From Naasia sp. (GTDB lineage Bacteria; Actinomycetota; Actinomycetes; Actinomycetales; Microbacteriaceae), in NCBI RefSeq assembly GCF_025465545.1, contig NZ_JAODMK010000043.1, forward strand, positions 1-58,877: a stretch of DNA of 58,877 nt, written 5' to 3'. The notes under the pieces were generated by a model that searched no databases, was not told the DNA's origin, and was given only the letters and a program-made list of their open reading frames with translations. The translations under genes were made by a program, and so were the position numbers. Below, in pieces: positions 17,772 to 27,480 of the stretch. Position 1 is the first letter of the stretch, and each line of letters opens with the position of its first letter.

Positions 17772-19318
17772 CGGACGCCGCAGCAGAGCTGAGGGGCATC
17801 AGCAAGAGATTCGACGCCGTCGTGGCCAACGACGGCGTCGATCTCGTGCTCCGGCGGGGGACAATCCACGCCGTGATGGGGGAGAACGGCGCCGGAAAGT
17901 CGACGCTGATGTCCATCCTCTTCGGGCTCCTGCGGCCCGACTCCGGCCAGATCCTGGTCGGCGGCGTCGAGCGGCACTTCCGCGGGCCGCTCGACGCGAT
18001 CGCGGCGGGTCTCGGAATGGTGCACCAGCACTTCCGGCTGTTCGACTCCATGACCGTCGCCGAGAACGTCGTCTATGGAGCAGAACCCCGACGGCGCGGG
18101 CGGCTCGACCGGACGGCGGCAGCCGAGCGGGTGCGCGAGCTGAGTGACCGCTACGGGCTCGACACCGATCCCGACTCGGTGGTCGGAACGCTGTCGGCGG
18201 GCGCGAGGCAGCGGGTCGAGATCCTGAAGGCCCTGCATCGCGACGCCGAGATCCTCATCCTGGACGAGCCGACCGCTGTGCTCACCCCGGTGGAGGTCGA
18301 CTCGCTCTTCGCCGTGCTGCGGCGTGCGGCGGATGAGGGCGCCACAGTCGTGCTCGTCACCCACAAGATCCACGAGGTGCTCGCGATCAGCGACGAGGTG
18401 ACCGTGCTGCGCGACGCGCGCGTCACAGGCCGCTTCCGCACCGCGGAGGCGACTGGTTCGGCGCTCGTCCAGTCGATGACCGGGCGCGAGGTGACCGAGG
18501 TCGCCAACGCGGGCACGGGAGAGCCGGGCGACGAGGCTCTCCAGGTCACCGGGCTCACCGTCGTCGATCGCGGGGTGCACCGTGTGCGGGACGTGTCGTT
18601 CACGGTGCGTCGTGGGGAGATCGTCGGGGTCGCCGGCGTGTCCGGCAACGGGCAGCGCGAGGTCGTCGCGGCGATCCTCGGCACAGGTTCGGCTGAGTCG
18701 GGGGAGATCCGCCTCCTCGGGCGGGATGTCGCATCGCTCGACGTGCGCCGTCGGCGAGCCATCGGACTCGCCGTCGTTCCCGAGGACCGACGCGGGGAAG
18801 GCATGGCGGTCACCATGACGACCGCGGAGAACCTCGCCCTCGGTCACCACCGGACCGCGCCGATCGGGGCATCCAGGGGCTGGCGTCGCGGCTGGCTCTC
18901 CCTCCGGGCCCAGCGGGACATGGCCCGCCGGCTGATCGCCGACTACGACGTGCGCACCTCGGGCGAACGCCAGCCCGTCGGTGCTCTCTCGGGCGGCAAT
19001 GCGCAGAAGGTGGTGATCGCCAGGGAGCTGTCCCACCGCGCGCCGGTGCTGATCGCGGAGCAGCCCACCCAGGGGGTGGACATCGGCGCGATCGAGTCCA
19101 TCCACCAGCGGCTCCTCGACTACCGCCGTGATGGCGGAGCCGTGCTCCTGGTGTCGCACGAGATCGCCGAGCTCCAGGCCCTCGCCGATCGGGTCCTGGT
19201 GATGTTCGCGGGGCGGATCGTCGCGGAGTACTCGCGGGCGGACGCCACGACCGCGCGCATCGGCGCCGCGATGGCCGGCACGGGGGAGTCCTCCCGGAGC
19301 GAAGGAGGAGCCTCGTGA
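17768..19318 (+). CDS. ABC transporter ATP-binding protein with two nucleotide-binding domains (nucleoside importer)
   Basis: A 516-residue tandem ABC ATPase. The first domain has Walker A GENGAGKST near residue 40, signature LSAGARQRVEI and Walker B ILILDEPTAVL. The second has the degenerate P-loop GVSGNGQREVV and signature LSGGNAQKVVI, as in sugar- and nucleoside-type importers (YufO/NupA-like). It powers import with the two permeases encoded next. Overlaps of four bases on both sides indicate one operon with coupled translation. Cytoplasmic face of the membrane. Confidence 0.92.
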   Translation: MTDAAAELRGISKRFDAVVANDGVDLVLRRGTIHAVMGENGAGKSTLMSILFGLLRPDSGQILVGGVERHFRGPLDAIAAGLGMVHQHFRLFDSMTVAENVVYGAEPRRRGRLDRTAAAERVRELSDRYGLDTDPDSVVGTLSAGARQRVEILKALHRDAEILILDEPTAVLTPVEVDSLFAVLRRAADEGATVVLVTHKIHEVLAISDEVTVLRDARVTGRFRTAEATGSALVQSMTGREVTEVANAGTGEPGDEALQVTGLTVVDRGVHRVRDVSFTVRRGEIVGVAGVSGNGQREVVAAILGTGSAESGEIRLLGRDVASLDVRRRRAIGLAVVPEDRRGEGMAVTMTTAENLALGHHRTAPIGASRGWRRGWLSLRAQRDMARRLIADYDVRTSGERQPVGALSGGNAQKVVIARELSHRAPVLIAEQPTQGVDIGAIESIHQRLLDYRRDGGAVLLVSHEIAELQALADRVLVMFAGRIVAEYSRADATTARIGAAMAGTGESSRSEGGAS

Positions 19319-20403
19319 CAGCGGCCACCCCGACAGAGGCGCCCGAGCCGCGCGGCGCTGCAGCACGCCGGCTCTTCCGGCTCGCCGCCCGCCATCCCGG
19401 GGTGGTGCCCGTCGGTGCGGTGGTGCTGGCCGTGCTGATCGGCGCGGCGATCATCGCGGCAGCCGGGCTCGACCCGATCACGGCATACTCCGCGGTCCTG
19501 CAGGGGGCGCTGGAGCCCGACAGCCTCGACTACACGTTCTCCGTCTGGGGGTTCACCTGCGGCATGGCGCTGGCCGCCGCCATCCCGCTCCGGATGGGCG
19601 AGTTCAACCTCGGGGGCAACGGCCAGCTCGTGCTCGGGGGCCTCGCGGCGACGGTTGTCGCGGGTGCCCTTCCCGGACCGCTCGCGGTGCCCCTCGCCGT
19701 GCTCGCCGCCGCCGTCCTCGCCGCGGCCTTCGGAGCGGTGTCCGCGCCACTGGCGACCCGCTTCAAGATCCCCATCATCATCAGCACCCTGCTGCTCTCG
19801 CCCATCGCGGTCGCGGTGGTCTCCTTCCTCGTCCGCTTCCCGCTCGCCGAGGCCGGGTCCGGGGTGGCGCAGACGGCCCGCCTGCCCGAGGACGCGCGGA
19901 TGTGGTCGATCGGGGACCTCTCCTACAGCAACGTCGGTCTGCTGATCCTGGTCGCCATGATGGCCGTCTTCTGGATCGTCGACTCACGCACCGCGGTCGG
20001 CTTCGAGCTCCGGGTCGTCGGGGCCAACCGCCGCTTCGGGGCGTATGGCGGAGTCGTGGTCGGCCGCCTTGCTCTCGGGGCAATGGCCGCGGCCGGCGCA
20101 GCAGCTGGCATCGTCGGCGCGGTGATCGTGCTCTCCTCGCCGTACCGGCTGATCGACGGCGCGCTGCTCTCGCCCGGCTACACCTTCGCCGGCTTCGCGG
20201 CCGCGCTGCTCGCCGGCGGCCGTCCCCTCCTGATCCCCGTGACCTCGGTGCTGTTCGCGGTCCTCCAGGTCGGCGGCGCCGCGATGGAGCGAACCGCGGA
20301 CGTTCCCCGGCAGCTCTCCGACCTCCTGCAGGGCGTCGTCATCATCGTGCTCGCGCTGCGCACCGTGCTCGACGCCGGCCGCACCGGACGGAGCGAGCAC
20401 TGA
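19315..20403 (+). CDS. ABC transporter permease (nucleoside importer, first subunit)
   Basis: A 362-residue permease of the BPD_transp_2 type with about ten helices. RMGEFNLGGNGQLVLGG near residue 95 is the conserved loop of YufP-like permeases, and ELRVVGANRRFGAYGGV is the ATPase-contact segment. The GTG start overlaps the ATPase stop. It pairs with the next gene to make the membrane channel. Confidence 0.9.
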   Translation: MTAATPTEAPEPRGAAARRLFRLAARHPGVVPVGAVVLAVLIGAAIIAAAGLDPITAYSAVLQGALEPDSLDYTFSVWGFTCGMALAAAIPLRMGEFNLGGNGQLVLGGLAATVVAGALPGPLAVPLAVLAAAVLAAAFGAVSAPLATRFKIPIIISTLLLSPIAVAVVSFLVRFPLAEAGSGVAQTARLPEDARMWSIGDLSYSNVGLLILVAMMAVFWIVDSRTAVGFELRVVGANRRFGAYGGVVVGRLALGAMAAAGAAAGIVGAVIVLSSPYRLIDGALLSPGYTFAGFAAALLAGGRPLLIPVTSVLFAVLQVGGAAMERTADVPRQLSDLLQGVVIIVLALRTVLDAGRTGRSEH

Positions 20404-21305
20404 TGCACGTCTTCGAGTGGGGATTCGTCGCCGCAGTGCTCCTCGCCGCCACCCCGGTCCTCTATGCCGCGCTGGCGGGTGCGCTGTCGGCTCAGGTGGG
20501 CGTGTTCAACATCGCGCTCGAAGGGCAGATGCTCTGGGGCGCCTTCGCCGCCGTCGCAGGAAGCTACTACACCGGCAGCGCCTGGGCGGGCATCGGCATC
20601 GCCGTTCTGAGCAGCGCGATCTTCTCGGTCGTGCTCGCCGTCGGCGCCGCCCGGTTCCGGGCGGATCCCATCATCATCGCCATCGGAACGAACCTCCTCG
20701 CCCTCGGGCTCACCGGCTTCCTGATGCGGGTCCTGTTCGACGTGTCCGGCACGTTCTCGCCCCGTGGCCTGCAGGGCCTCCCCGCCATGTCCTTCCTCCG
20801 TGACATCCCGGTCCTCGGCCCGGTGTTCGGCGGGCAGACCGTGCTGGTGCCGCTCGCGTTCGTGCTCTGCATCGCCGCCGGTCTGTGGCTGCGGTCGAGC
20901 GTCGGCGGGCTGCGCCTCCGCGGGATCGGCGAGCACGCGGCAGCGGCGGCGAGCCTCGGCGTCAACGTCGCCCGCACCCAGACCTGGACGACCATCGTCG
21001 GCGGTGCTCTCTGCGGGCTGGCGGGAGCTCAGCTCGCGCTCGGCAACGTCACGGTCTTCACCGAGAACATGACCGCCGGTCGAGGTTGGATCGCCGTCGC
21101 TGCGGTCATGCTGGTCGGCAATCGCCCGCTGTGGGTCCCGATCGCGTGCCTCGGCTTCGGCGCGGCCGAGGCCTTCGGCTTCCGCCTGCAGGGGCTCGGC
21201 GCACCGCAGCAGCTGACCGACGCCGCGCCGTACGCCATCACCCTTCTCGTGCTCGTCGCCACCCGGATCCGCTTCGGCGCCGCCCGGCGGGCCCTCTCCT
21301 CTTGA
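20403..21305 (+). CDS. ABC transporter permease (nucleoside importer, second subunit)
   Basis: A 300-residue permease, the YufQ-like partner of the previous subunit. GVFNIALEGQMLWGAF is the conserved N-terminal loop and LRLRGIGEHAAAAASLGVNV the ATPase-contact region. The frame is open much further upstream, but the ATG at 20403 shares one base with the previous stop (TGATG) and begins exactly at the conserved N-terminus. It is 23 bases from the nucleoside hydrolase gene. Confidence 0.9.
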   Translation: MHVFEWGFVAAVLLAATPVLYAALAGALSAQVGVFNIALEGQMLWGAFAAVAGSYYTGSAWAGIGIAVLSSAIFSVVLAVGAARFRADPIIIAIGTNLLALGLTGFLMRVLFDVSGTFSPRGLQGLPAMSFLRDIPVLGPVFGGQTVLVPLAFVLCIAAGLWLRSSVGGLRLRGIGEHAAAAASLGVNVARTQTWTTIVGGALCGLAGAQLALGNVTVFTENMTAGRGWIAVAAVMLVGNRPLWVPIACLGFGAAEAFGFRLQGLGAPQQLTDAAPYAITLLVLVATRIRFGAARRALSS

Positions 21306-21328
21306 CCGCTCCCTTCCAGAAAGCCGCC

Positions 21329-22312
21329 ATGACCGACGACTCAGTCCGCCACGTCATCCTCGACACCGACACCGGCATCGACGACGCCCTCGCCCTGCTC
21401 TACCTCGCGGGTCGCTCCGATGTCGAGCTGTCCGCCATCACCAGCGTCTACGGCAACACCTCGGTCGAGTCGGCGCTCACCAACATCGCGCGGGTGCTGG
21501 AGGTCGCCGGACTCGAGGACGTGCTGGTCGCCCGAGGCGCCGCCGGCCCGCTCAGCGGGGCGCCGCGGATCGCGGCTCACGTGCACGGCAACGACGGACT
21601 CGGGGACCTCTGGTCGGCCCCGATCGCGCCGAAGAACCTCTCCACGCTGAGCTCCGCCGAGCTGATCGTCGAGATGGCTCGCGCCCGGCCGGGCTACTAC
21701 GACCTGCTTCCCGTCGGCCCGCTCACCAACATCGGCATCGCGCTCGAGATCGAGCCCAACCTGCTGACGCTCTTCCGCTCGACGGTGATCATGGGCGGCT
21801 CAGGCCCGTTCCCGCCCCTCGGCGTGGTGCAGATGGTCGATGCGAACATCCACAACGACTCGGAGGCCGCGGCGCGGGTCTTCGCCGCCCCGCGCACGGA
21901 GCTCGTGATGGTGGGCGTCAACGTGACGGCCCCGACGATCGTCGACGAGCAGGCGGTGCAGGCGCTCGCCCGCGCCGGCACCCCGTGGGGCACCTTCTCG
22001 GCGCAGATCCTCGAGGCCTACATGGACTTCTACCAGGTGGCATGGGGACGCCGGGTCTCCCCGGCCCACGACGGGCTGGCGGCCGCACTGCTGGTGCAGC
22101 CGGACTGGATCACCCGGTCCGAGCGCGGCCCGGTCAACATCACGACCGACGGATTCGCCACCCGCGCCCACCTGATGCGGACGGACACCGGGCTGCCGGT
22201 GAGCTGGACCGCGACTCCCGCGCCGGACACCCTCGTCGTGCTCGACGTCGACCGGGAGGCCTTCCTGGCCGACTTCGTCCGCGTGCTCTCCGGCGGCGGC
22301 TCGCGGGCGTGA
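21329..22312 (+). CDS. Nucleoside hydrolase (inosine-uridine preferring type)
   Basis: A 327-residue nucleoside hydrolase. The calcium- and ribose-binding aspartate cluster DTDTGIDDALAL is at residues 11-22, followed by the HGNDGLGDL loop near 87. These enzymes cleave ribonucleosides to base and ribose in the cytoplasm, which fits an intracellular step after the nucleoside importer encoded directly upstream. ATG 21329 was chosen; an in-frame TTG at 21302 overlapping the permease stop would add nine residues. It ends 31 bases before the convergent HisD-like gene. Confidence 0.9.
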   Translation: MTDDSVRHVILDTDTGIDDALALLYLAGRSDVELSAITSVYGNTSVESALTNIARVLEVAGLEDVLVARGAAGPLSGAPRIAAHVHGNDGLGDLWSAPIAPKNLSTLSSAELIVEMARARPGYYDLLPVGPLTNIGIALEIEPNLLTLFRSTVIMGGSGPFPPLGVVQMVDANIHNDSEAAARVFAAPRTELVMVGVNVTAPTIVDEQAVQALARAGTPWGTFSAQILEAYMDFYQVAWGRRVSPAHDGLAAALLVQPDWITRSERGPVNITTDGFATRAHLMRTDTGLPVSWTATPAPDTLVVLDVDREAFLADFVRVLSGGGSRA

Positions 22313-22343
22313 ACCGGTCGGGGCTCGTCGGCGGCAGGACTGG

Positions 22344-23669
22344 TCAGGCCATCGCGGCGTAGGTCTCCAGCCTGCGCACCGCGGTTGCCTCGTGGGCGGC
22401 CATGCCCTCCGACTCGGAGATGACCTGGACCGCCTCGGCCAGTTCTGGTGTGGCAGCCTGGGTCACCCGCTGGAAGGTGAGCGGCTTGAGGAAGCGGGAT
22501 ACCGAGAGACCCGCGCTGTGCTTCGCGCCGCCCGCCGTGGGCAGGACGTGGTTGGTGCCGGCCATTCCCTTGTCCGAGTAGGCGACGGTGCTCCACGGGC
22601 CGATGAAGAGGGATCCGTAGTTGCGCAGGCGCTCCAGGTAGAAGTCGTCGTCGTCCGTCATCAGCTCGAGGTGCTCGGGCGCGAGGTCGTCCATCAGCGT
22701 GATGGCGGTGTCCGGGGAATCGGCCACGGTCACCGTGCCGTAGTCGTGCCAGGCGGGTCCCGCGATGTGCGCGGTCGCCAGAGTGCTCAGCTGGCGCTCC
22801 ACCTCGTCGGCCACTGAGGCCGCGAGCGACGCCGAGGTGCTGACGAGGGCTGCGGGGGAGTTGATGCCGTGCTCGGCCTGGCCGAGGAGGTCTGCCGCGA
22901 CCAGCGCCGGGTCGGCGCTGTCGTCCGCGAGCACAGCGACCTCGGACGGCCCCGCAAGCAGATCGATCGCGACGACGCCGAACAGCTGGCGCTTCGCCTC
23001 GGCCACGAACGCGTTGCCGGCCCCGACCAGCATGTCGACCGGCGCCTCGCCCAGCAGGCCGAAGGCCATCGCGGCGAGGGCCTGCACGCCGCCGAGGCAG
23101 AACACGCGGTCCGCTCCGGAGAGGTGTGCTGCGTAGAGCACGGCGTCGTTCGGGCGGCCGTCCGGTCCTGGCGGAGTGCAGCTGATGACCCGCGGCACGC
23201 CGGCCACCTTCGCCACGCCGACCGTCATGAAGGCGCTCGCGGTCAGCGGGAAGCGCCCGGCGGGGAGGTAGGCGCCGACGGACCCGACCGGGATGTAGCG
23301 GTGGCCAGTGATGATGCCGGGCACGAGCTCGACCTCGAAGTCGGTCAGGTGCGCGCGCTGCTCGCGGGCGAAGGCCTTGGTGCGGGAGGAGCCGAGTTCG
23401 ATCGCCTCGCGCAGGGCGACCGGAAGCCGGTCGCCCGCGTCCGCCAGGCCGTCGCCGGAGACCTCGAGGTCCGCGCCGGTCCAGTGGTCGAGCTGCGCGG
23501 CGTATGCCCTGACTGCGGAGAGGCCGTCACGCTCGATCCGGGACAGCATCTCGGACACCGTTCGGATCACGTCGGGATTCCGCTGAGCCGCAGGAGCGGT
23601 CACGCCCGGCTGCTTGACGGTCGTGTAGCGCCCGCGGAGGGCTTCGAGCACGTGGGGGGAGAACAGCAT
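22344..23669 (-). CDS. Histidinol-dehydrogenase family protein, probably catabolic
   Basis: A 441-residue protein of the HisD family. Conserved elements include VGSVGAYLPAGRFPLTAS, the zinc ligands in LLGQAEHGINSPA and DDLAPEHLEL, and a C-terminal His in GMAAHEATAVRR. HisD carries out two successive NAD-linked oxidations of an amino alcohol to the acid. There are no other his genes here. The gene sits behind a LysR regulator and beside an APC permease, a Zn alcohol dehydrogenase and an aldehyde dehydrogenase. Paralogues such as the sulfopropanediol dehydrogenase HpsN share this fold, so a catabolic alcohol oxidation is more likely than histidine synthesis. Confidence 0.85.
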   Translation of the reverse strand: MLFSPHVLEALRGRYTTVKQPGVTAPAAQRNPDVIRTVSEMLSRIERDGLSAVRAYAAQLDHWTGADLEVSGDGLADAGDRLPVALREAIELGSSRTKAFAREQRAHLTDFEVELVPGIITGHRYIPVGSVGAYLPAGRFPLTASAFMTVGVAKVAGVPRVISCTPPGPDGRPNDAVLYAAHLSGADRVFCLGGVQALAAMAFGLLGEAPVDMLVGAGNAFVAEAKRQLFGVVAIDLLAGPSEVAVLADDSADPALVAADLLGQAEHGINSPAALVSTSASLAASVADEVERQLSTLATAHIAGPAWHDYGTVTVADSPDTAITLMDDLAPEHLELMTDDDDFYLERLRNYGSLFIGPWSTVAYSDKGMAGTNHVLPTAGGAKHSAGLSVSRFLKPLTFQRVTQAATPELAEAVQVISESEGMAAHEATAVRRLETYAAMA

Positions 23670-23738
23670 GCAGTCAACCTAGGAGCGACCCGATCCGCGG
23701 AGAAGACGTCAATCCGCCATCGCTGCCATCGTGTTTCC

Positions 23739-24632
23739 CTATTGCTCGGCGAGCATGGCTCGAGCCAGGCGGGAGAGCTCGGCGGTCGCAGGCGAGAGCG
23801 AACCGCCCTCGCGCTGCACGAGAGCGATCGTGTCGTAGAGGGGCGGCGAGAATGAGGCGAAGTGCAGACCCGGTGGGCAGCTGCCGTGCTCGACGACGGC
23901 CCTGGACACGAACGTGTCGCCGGCCCCCGCAGCGACGAGCGACAGGGCGGCCTCGGACTGCTCCACCTCGATGCGGGCCTCCAGGGTCACCCCCTCCAGC
24001 TGCGCGCGTTCGGCGAGCTGACGCCGGGTGGGATCCTTCCAGCCGTAGTGGGCGTCATAGAGGACGAGGTCGCGGTCGGCGAGGTCCGCGATGGTGACGG
24101 GCGCGGCGACATGGCGGGGATCGGCGCTCGCGTAGAGCACCTCATCCCGCCGGAGCGGAGTGAAGCGGAGCCCCTCCGGGTCGAGGGGAAGAACCACCAG
24201 TCCGCCCTCGAGCTCGCCCGAGCGCACCATGTTCGCGACCTCCACCGAGTTGAGACCGACGACGCGCAGTCGCACGTGCGGGTACTGCGCGTGGAAGTTG
24301 TTGAGGAGATCCGCCATCGAGTAGTAGTTGGCGTTGCGCAGCAGCCCGAAGGTCGCCGTGCCGCCGTCGAGGGACTTGACCGCCTTGAGCGCGCGCTCCG
24401 CCTCTTCCGCGGCGGCGATGGCCTTCTCGGCAAGGGGCAGCAGCTCCTCCGCCGCTCGGGTGAGCACGAGCCGCCGTCCGGTGCGGATGAACAGCGCGAT
24501 CTCGTAGCTGTCCTCGAGTCGCCGAATCACCTCCGAGACGGTGGGCTGGGCCATGTGCAGGGCGCGTGCCGCCGCGGTGAACGAGCCCAGGCGTGCGGCC
24601 GCGACGAAGACCCGGAGCTGAAGCAGTGTCAC
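23739..24632 (-). CDS. LysR-family transcriptional regulator
   Basis: A 297-residue LysR-type regulator. The N-terminal winged helix-turn-helix covers residues 1-60, with FTAAARALHMAQPTVSEVIR as recognition region. A linker helix and a periplasmic-binding-like co-inducer domain follow. It starts with GTG. It is transcribed away from the APC permease gene, leaving a 158-base divergent region with a possible -10 box TATGCT at 24748-24753 for the permease. It lies 69 bases upstream of the HisD-like gene on the same strand. It probably controls both sides. Confidence 0.9.
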   Translation of the reverse strand: MTLLQLRVFVAAARLGSFTAAARALHMAQPTVSEVIRRLEDSYEIALFIRTGRRLVLTRAAEELLPLAEKAIAAAEEAERALKAVKSLDGGTATFGLLRNANYYSMADLLNNFHAQYPHVRLRVVGLNSVEVANMVRSGELEGGLVVLPLDPEGLRFTPLRRDEVLYASADPRHVAAPVTIADLADRDLVLYDAHYGWKDPTRRQLAERAQLEGVTLEARIEVEQSEAALSLVAAGAGDTFVSRAVVEHGSCPPGLHFASFSPPLYDTIALVQREGGSLSPATAELSRLARAMLAEQ

Positions 24633-24790
24633 CCGCTCAGCGTAGGACCGAGCCCCCCGCCGAGACCCACGCGGAGCGAGTCACACATAGGGTGACGCGA
24701 TGGCAGCCAGCGGCTATTGGCTTCTGGTGCCCCCGAAAGGCGCTACCTATGCTCGGGCTACCCCGGACCCCCCGGCGGAGACAAGGACTG

Positions 24791-26287
24791 ATGATGGCGC
24801 TGACCGACGAGGACCAGAAGCTCCGTGAATTCGGCTACAAGCAGCGGCTGGACCGGTCGGTGGGGTGGCTCTCCTCATTCCTGCTCGGCTTCGCCGTCAT
24901 CAGTGCCACGACCGCGGTCTTCTCCGGCTTCGGCTTCGGCCTGGGCACTGCGGGGCCCGCCTTCGTCTGGACCTTCCCGATCGCCGTGGCCGTGTTCTTC
25001 ATCTGGGCGCTGATCGCGGGTGATCTGGTGGCGAAGATCCCGCTCTCCGGTTACGCCTATCAGTGGACGAGCCGCCTGGTGAGCCCGACCGCCGGCTGGT
25101 TCACCGGCTGGGCCGGCCTCGTGGGGTTCATCAGCGGGTTCACCGGTGTGGCGTACGTGATGGCGGGCTACGTCGGCGGCCTTCTCGGCATCGAGATGTC
25201 GACGCCCGTCCAGATCCTCATCTCGCTCGTCATCGTCCTGTTCTGCGTGATCGTCAACGTCTACGGCGTCCGCCTCGCGACGGCCCTCAACAACATCGGC
25301 GTCGGCCTCGAGCTCGTCGTCACCGTGGGTGCCACCGCGTTCGTCGCCGTCGTCGCCTTCTTCGTCAGCGGCGACCACCAGGAGGTCTCGTTCCTCTTCT
25401 CCGCGGGCGACACCGGCGTCTCGCCCTATCTCGCGGTCTGGCTGACCTCGAGCCTCGGCTGCATCTTCGGACTGCTCGGTGTCGAGGCGGCCGCGGACAT
25501 CGCCGAGGAGACGAAGGACGCGCGGCGGGTCATCCCGCGCACCATGTTCATGGCGCTCGGCGTCTCCGCGGTCGTCGAGTTCTTCATGTACATCGTCTTC
25601 CTCCTCGCGATCAAGGATCCGGCCGCCCTCACGGGCAGCGCCTCGCCCATCGCCGACATCATCGGCGCTCAGGTGTCGCCCTGGTTCGCGAAGATCGTGG
25701 TCGCTCTCGCCATCACCAACATCCTCGTCTGCGTGCTCGCCAACATGCTGGTGGCAACCCGCCTCACCTACGCGATGGCCCGCGACAACGTGCTCCCCTT
25801 CTCCCGGCAGCTGCGCCGCGTCTCCGCCAGGCACAAGACGCCGTCCTCTGCGGTCTGGGCGACGGGCATCCTCTCCTTCGCGCTCCTGCTCACCGCGTTC
25901 GTCAGCGCCGAGGCGTTCGCCTTCATCCTCGGCATGTCGGCTCTCGGCTACTTCACGGTCTACGTGATCACGACCTCGGGCCTCCTGGTGGCGAAGCGGC
26001 GGGGCCGGCTGCCCAAGGGCGACCCCGGCACGTTCGACCTCGGACGCTGGCGGACTGCCGTCTACGTCGGCGGCCTCATCGCCTTCTCCCTCGTCCTGCT
26101 CGCGCTCCTGCTCCTCCCGGCCTTCCAGGTGAACGGGATCGTCTTCGTGATCACGATGGCTGTGGCCGGCCTGTGGTGGCTGCTGGGGCTTCGGCCCCGT
26201 CTCGCCCGGGGCGACGCCGGCCCGCGCTTCGCGCTGCGGGAGAATGCCGTGGCGGACGCCCCGGAAACCGTCTCCGCCCGGGACTGA
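24791..26287 (+). CDS. APC-superfamily amino acid/amine permease
   Basis: A 498-residue membrane transporter with about twelve helices. The first helices carry SSFLLGFAVISATTAVFSGF and the sixth-helix region reads GCIFGLLGVEAAADIAEETK, the motif of amino acid/polyamine/choline-type APC permeases. The ATG at 24791 (or 24794) lies behind AAGGA. The open frame continues upstream, but that part reads as low-complexity sequence. Substrate unknown; the downstream alcohol and aldehyde dehydrogenases suggest an amino alcohol or amine used as carbon or nitrogen source. Confidence 0.87.
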   Translation: MMALTDEDQKLREFGYKQRLDRSVGWLSSFLLGFAVISATTAVFSGFGFGLGTAGPAFVWTFPIAVAVFFIWALIAGDLVAKIPLSGYAYQWTSRLVSPTAGWFTGWAGLVGFISGFTGVAYVMAGYVGGLLGIEMSTPVQILISLVIVLFCVIVNVYGVRLATALNNIGVGLELVVTVGATAFVAVVAFFVSGDHQEVSFLFSAGDTGVSPYLAVWLTSSLGCIFGLLGVEAAADIAEETKDARRVIPRTMFMALGVSAVVEFFMYIVFLLAIKDPAALTGSASPIADIIGAQVSPWFAKIVVALAITNILVCVLANMLVATRLTYAMARDNVLPFSRQLRRVSARHKTPSSAVWATGILSFALLLTAFVSAEAFAFILGMSALGYFTVYVITTSGLLVAKRRGRLPKGDPGTFDLGRWRTAVYVGGLIAFSLVLLALLLLPAFQVNGIVFVITMAVAGLWWLLGLRPRLARGDAGPRFALRENAVADAPETVSARD

Positions 26288-26296
26288 GGAGCACAC

Positions 26297-27394
26297 GTGC
26301 GAGCGATCGTCTTCACCAGCAGGGACCGTCCGGTCGAGGAGCTCGACGTGGACCTGGCGTCGCCGGGACCCGAGGAGGTTCGGGTCCGGATCGCGGCAGC
26401 CGGAGTCTGCCATTCCGACCTGCACGTCCGGAACGGGGACTGGGATCTGCCTCTGCCGCTCGTGATGGGCCACGAGGGCAGCGGCGTCATCACCGAGGTC
26501 GGCAGCGACGTGCGCGGGCTGGAGATCGGGGACCACGTCGTGCTCAGCTGGGTCGCGCCCTGCGGCCGATGCCGAGCCTGCCTCCGTGGGCAGGAGGCCC
26601 GGTGCGAGGTCGCCGCGACCGTGGTGGCGCTCACCGGCAGCCTCAACGACGGCACCTCCCGGTTGAGCATCGGCGGCCAGAGGATCAACCACTACCTCGG
26701 CACATCCACCTTCGCCGAGGAAGCGGTCGTGCCGGCAGCGGGCGCCATCAAGGTGCGCCGGGATGCGCCGCTGGACGTGCTCTCGCTGGTGGGCTGCGCC
26801 GTGGCGACGGGCGTCGGGGCCGTACGGAACACGGCGCGAGTTCCTCCCGGCTCCCGGGTGGCCGTCATCGGCTGCGGGGGCGTCGGACTGTCCGCCATTC
26901 AGGGGGCGCGGATGGCCGGCGCCGACCGGATCGTGGCCGTGGACGTGCGACCGGAGAAGACCGCACTCGCGCTCCGTCTCGGTGCCACCGACGTGCTGGA
27001 CGCGAGCGCGGGCAACGCGTCGGCGCTGCTGCGGGAGCTTCTCCCTGACGGCGTCGACTTCGCCTTCGATGCGATCGGCAAGGCCCAGACCACCCGGCAG
27101 GTCATCGAGATGCTCGACATCGGGGGTGCGGCGGTGATCGTCGGAATCCCTCCCGCCGGAACCGAGGTGGCCTTTCAGCCGCAGACCCTGGTGGACCTCG
27201 ACCAGCGGATTCTCGGCTCCAACTACGGTGGCATCCGGCCCGCGCGGGACATCCCCTGGCTCGTCGACCAGTACATGGAGGGGAACCTCTTCATCGACGA
27301 GCTGGTCAGCGCGCGACGGCCGCTCAGGGAAGCGGAGGCGAGCCTCACGGAACTCGCGTCCGGCACCGCTCTGCGGCAGCTGCTCATTCCCTGA
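26297..27394 (+). CDS. Zinc-dependent alcohol dehydrogenase (MDR family)
   Basis: A 365-residue zinc alcohol dehydrogenase. Catalytic zinc ligands appear as Cys38 (AGVCHSDLH) and His59-Glu60 (MGHEGSG). The structural zinc lobe has the four cysteines at 89, 92, 95 and 103. The NAD site is VAVIGCGGVGLSAIQGA near residue 190. The GTG start lies behind TGAGGAGC, nine bases after the permease stop, so it is co-transcribed with the permease. Overall character is like class III/aryl-alcohol dehydrogenases. It would oxidise an alcohol to the aldehyde handled by the next gene. Confidence 0.89.
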   Translation: MRAIVFTSRDRPVEELDVDLASPGPEEVRVRIAAAGVCHSDLHVRNGDWDLPLPLVMGHEGSGVITEVGSDVRGLEIGDHVVLSWVAPCGRCRACLRGQEARCEVAATVVALTGSLNDGTSRLSIGGQRINHYLGTSTFAEEAVVPAAGAIKVRRDAPLDVLSLVGCAVATGVGAVRNTARVPPGSRVAVIGCGGVGLSAIQGARMAGADRIVAVDVRPEKTALALRLGATDVLDASAGNASALLRELLPDGVDFAFDAIGKAQTTRQVIEMLDIGGAAVIVGIPPAGTEVAFQPQTLVDLDQRILGSNYGGIRPARDIPWLVDQYMEGNLFIDELVSARRPLREAEASLTELASGTALRQLLIP

Positions 27395-27480
27395 CGTCCG
27401 GGGGAACACGAAGGCCCGCACGACAACTACCGTGAATCCTGCAGAGCCGTAACTCTGCCCAGCTTCAGCAAGGAGAATCC

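Noticed and set aside
17399-19366. A 655-codon minus-strand open frame opposite the ABC ATPase
   Set aside because: Shadow of the ATPase gene; rich in His, Arg and Asp with no domain character.
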